Positions 22,994-24,531 of a DNA stretch of 24,531 nucleotides are shown one piece after another (positions within the stretch are counted from its first letter, which is position 1; every line of letters starts with the position of its first letter). The position numbers were made by a program, and so were the translations under genes. Under the pieces are notes generated by a model. It saw nothing but the letters and a program-made list of their open reading frames with translations, was not told where the DNA came from and searched no databases. The stretch spans positions 1 to 24,531 of the forward strand of contig NZ_JBBMEY010000031.1 of assembly GCF_040096285.1 (NCBI RefSeq), read 5' to 3'. The DNA is from Ruminococcoides intestinihominis (lineage in GTDB: Bacteria > Bacillota > Clostridia > Oscillospirales > Acutalibacteraceae).

Positions 22994-24373
22994 ATGTTAA
23001 CTTATGATATGTCAAAAAGAGAGAAAACTCCAGCCTATCAGTATCTTTATCATTGTATAAAGGATGATATACTTTCCGGTAGCCTTTTACCGAATGAAAA
23101 GTTACCCTCAAAGAGAAGTCTGTCAACACACCTTGATGTTAGTGTTGTAACTGTAATGAGTGCCTATGAGCTTTTGGTTTCTGAGGGCTATTTATATACT
23201 AAGCCTAAAAGTGGTTACTTTGTTGTACCTATTAAAACTCAGCAAAAGGTAACTAATTTCCAATTGTCTGAACTTGATTTTAAGGAGTTTACACCATGGT
23301 TTGATTTTAGTGGTAATGCAACAGACAGTAGCGACTTTCCATTTTCAGTATGGAGTAAGTTAATGAGAAAAACTTTACTTGACTACGAAAGTGAATTGCT
23401 AAATCCTATACCATATAATGGTGCTGAGATTTTAAGGAAAGCACTTTGTCAGTATCTTTTTCATCATAGTGGTATGAAAGTATATCCTGAACAGATTATT
23501 ATAGGTGCAGGTGCTGAGTACCTTTATTCTGTAATTATTAGGCTTGTAGGCAGTAACAAAACCTATGCATTGGAAAATCCCGGCTACAATAGAATCAGTC
23601 AAATTTATCAAATGAATCAGGTTGCAACAGAATATATTGATGTTGATAATAAGGGTATCAGCTATGAAAAGTTAAAGGAAAGTAATGCAAATGTTGTGCA
23701 TATAAGCCCTAGCCATCAGTACCCAACAGGTATTGTTATGCCGGTAGATAGAAGAAATGAAATTCTTAACTGGGCTGATGAAAATGACGGTTATATAATT
23801 GAAGATGATTATGACAGTGAATTTAAAGGTAGCAAACCTATTGAAACAATGTTTTCAGCCGATAAGAATGAAAGAGTCCTTTACCTAAACACATTTAGCA
23901 AAACTATTGCACCGTCAATGAGAATAGGTTACTTGGTTTTGCCACTTCATTTATTGAAAAAATATAGAGAAACAATGAATTTTCTTTCATGTACTGTTCC
24001 TAGCTTTGAGCAATATACTTTGGCTAATTTTATTAGTGACGGTTACTTTGAACGACACATTTCACGAATGAAAAAGCAGTATTCATCACGAAAAAAGGAA
24101 ATTATGGATGTTTTCAAGAATAGTGAAATTAAGGACAAAATCAGCATTGTTGAAAATATGTCAGGCTTTCACTTTTTAGTGAAAATAAATACAGAAAAGT
24201 CCGATGAACAGTTTATCAAGGAACTAAAAGAAAAGAATATAAATGCAAGATTTTTAAGTCAGTATTACCATAAAGAAAATAAGGATTGCCACCACTTTAT
24301 GATTGTGAATTATTCCGGTATCCAAAAAGAAAAATTAGAAAAAGCAATCGAAATTTTAGGGGAAATAATTTAG
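22994..24373 (+). CDS. MocR-family (PdxR-like) transcriptional regulator
   Basis: GntR-type winged helix fused to a fold-type I aminotransferase-like domain (459 aa). Residues 12-78 are the DNA-binding domain (LPSKRSLSTHLDVSVVTVMSAYELL). From about 100 the PLP domain follows: SPSHQYPTG (239-247), EDDYDSEF with the pyridine-nitrogen aspartate (D272), and NTFSKTIAPSMR with Schiff-base K303 and phosphate-binding R310. Related PdxR proteins sense PLP and control B6 synthesis or salvage. Divergent from a transporter/kinase pair, it most likely activates that pair when PLP is low and represses itself. Ribosome site GGTGAT is moderate. Confidence 0.93.
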   Translation: MLTYDMSKREKTPAYQYLYHCIKDDILSGSLLPNEKLPSKRSLSTHLDVSVVTVMSAYELLVSEGYLYTKPKSGYFVVPIKTQQKVTNFQLSELDFKEFTPWFDFSGNATDSSDFPFSVWSKLMRKTLLDYESELLNPIPYNGAEILRKALCQYLFHHSGMKVYPEQIIIGAGAEYLYSVIIRLVGSNKTYALENPGYNRISQIYQMNQVATEYIDVDNKGISYEKLKESNANVVHISPSHQYPTGIVMPVDRRNEILNWADENDGYIIEDDYDSEFKGSKPIETMFSADKNERVLYLNTFSKTIAPSMRIGYLVLPLHLLKKYRETMNFLSCTVPSFEQYTLANFISDGYFERHISRMKKQYSSRKKEIMDVFKNSEIKDKISIVENMSGFHFLVKINTEKSDEQFIKELKEKNINARFLSQYYHKENKDCHHFMIVNYSGIQKEKLEKAIEILGEII

Positions 24374-24383
24374 TTTTTTAAAT

Positions 24384-24458
24384 TCTGTTTGAGTGTAAAG
24401 GCTAGTTAGATAAATTAGGGCTTTTCAATTTTGTCTGTGGGTAAAGGTAAGTTAGTTT
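24384..24458. repeat. degraded inverted copies of the left-edge repeat
   Basis: The block 24412-24434 is the reverse complement of the 23 bp block at 118-140 and 168-190 with one mismatch (C at 24421), and similarity to unit 2 continues to about 24450 with a few further mismatches. GTAAAGG recurs at 24395 and 24441, so two diverged copies with a 46 bp period are present. No gene is visible from 24374 to the end. Confidence 0.65.
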
Positions 24459-24531
24459 TAAATTTAATTGTCTATAAAGAAAAATTTATAGTGAGATTAT
24501 GCATTTTAAATCATATATAACTATGACTCAC

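Noticed and set aside
90..24458. Composite mobile element bounded by inverted repeats
   Set aside because: No transposase, integrase or target-site duplication is visible, and the interior is core metabolism with uniform base composition.

Overview
The window is a low-GC, gene-dense chromosomal segment with strong AGGAGG-type ribosome binding sites, many 1-20 bp gene overlaps and hairpin plus T-run terminators. A spoIIA operon, a short archaeal-type prolyl-tRNA synthetase, a holB-ricT-yabB-rsmI block and an ECF vitamin transporter subunit next to a MocR regulator together point to a Clostridia member (Bacillota), probably of the Ruminococcus/Oscillospiraceae kind. That placement is an inference from gene content. 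No phage, insertion sequence, cas gene, rRNA or tRNA was recognised.

Layout. 1-311: no gene; a hairpin-rich repeat, two tandem copies of an about 50 bp repeat, and the terminator of the aro operon. 312-8176, all minus strand: aroE, aroK, (138 bp gap with an internal promoter), aroF, tyrA, aroB, aroA, aroC, pheA. This covers DAHP synthesis to chorismate plus the Phe and Tyr branches, lacking only 3-dehydroquinate dehydratase. A divergent promoter region with a perfect 30 bp dyad separates it from acpP (plus). proS and metA follow on plus, ending at a bidirectional terminator. 11210-12571, minus: spoIIAA-spoIIAB-sigF, the first compartment-specific sporulation switch. 12670-15511, minus: yabB-rsmI-folC. 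15614-15784, minus: a 56-residue two-cluster ferredoxin. 15876-18316, minus: yfcE-holB-ricT. 18384-19352, plus: three small unrecognised proteins in one translationally coupled cassette, ending tail-to-tail on proA. 19349-21389, minus: proB-proA. 21514-24373: a B6 salvage module, with an ECF S component and pyridoxal-type kinase on minus, divergent from a MocR/PdxR-type regulator on plus, with a TGGTACTAT/ATAGTACCA operator-like array between them. 24374-24531: inverted, degraded copies of the same repeat family seen at the left edge.

How the parts work together. The aro cluster is a nearly complete aromatic amino-acid pathway; the only chorismate mutase seen is fused to prephenate dehydratase in PheA, so TyrA here would depend on PheA for prephenate. 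The spoIIA trio forms an anti-anti-sigma / anti-sigma kinase / sigma circuit. The right end looks like a self-contained PLP-sensing salvage circuit. The least explained elements are the three-gene small-protein cassette, the dyad over the acpP promoter, the short sigma-F N-terminus and the edge repeats.
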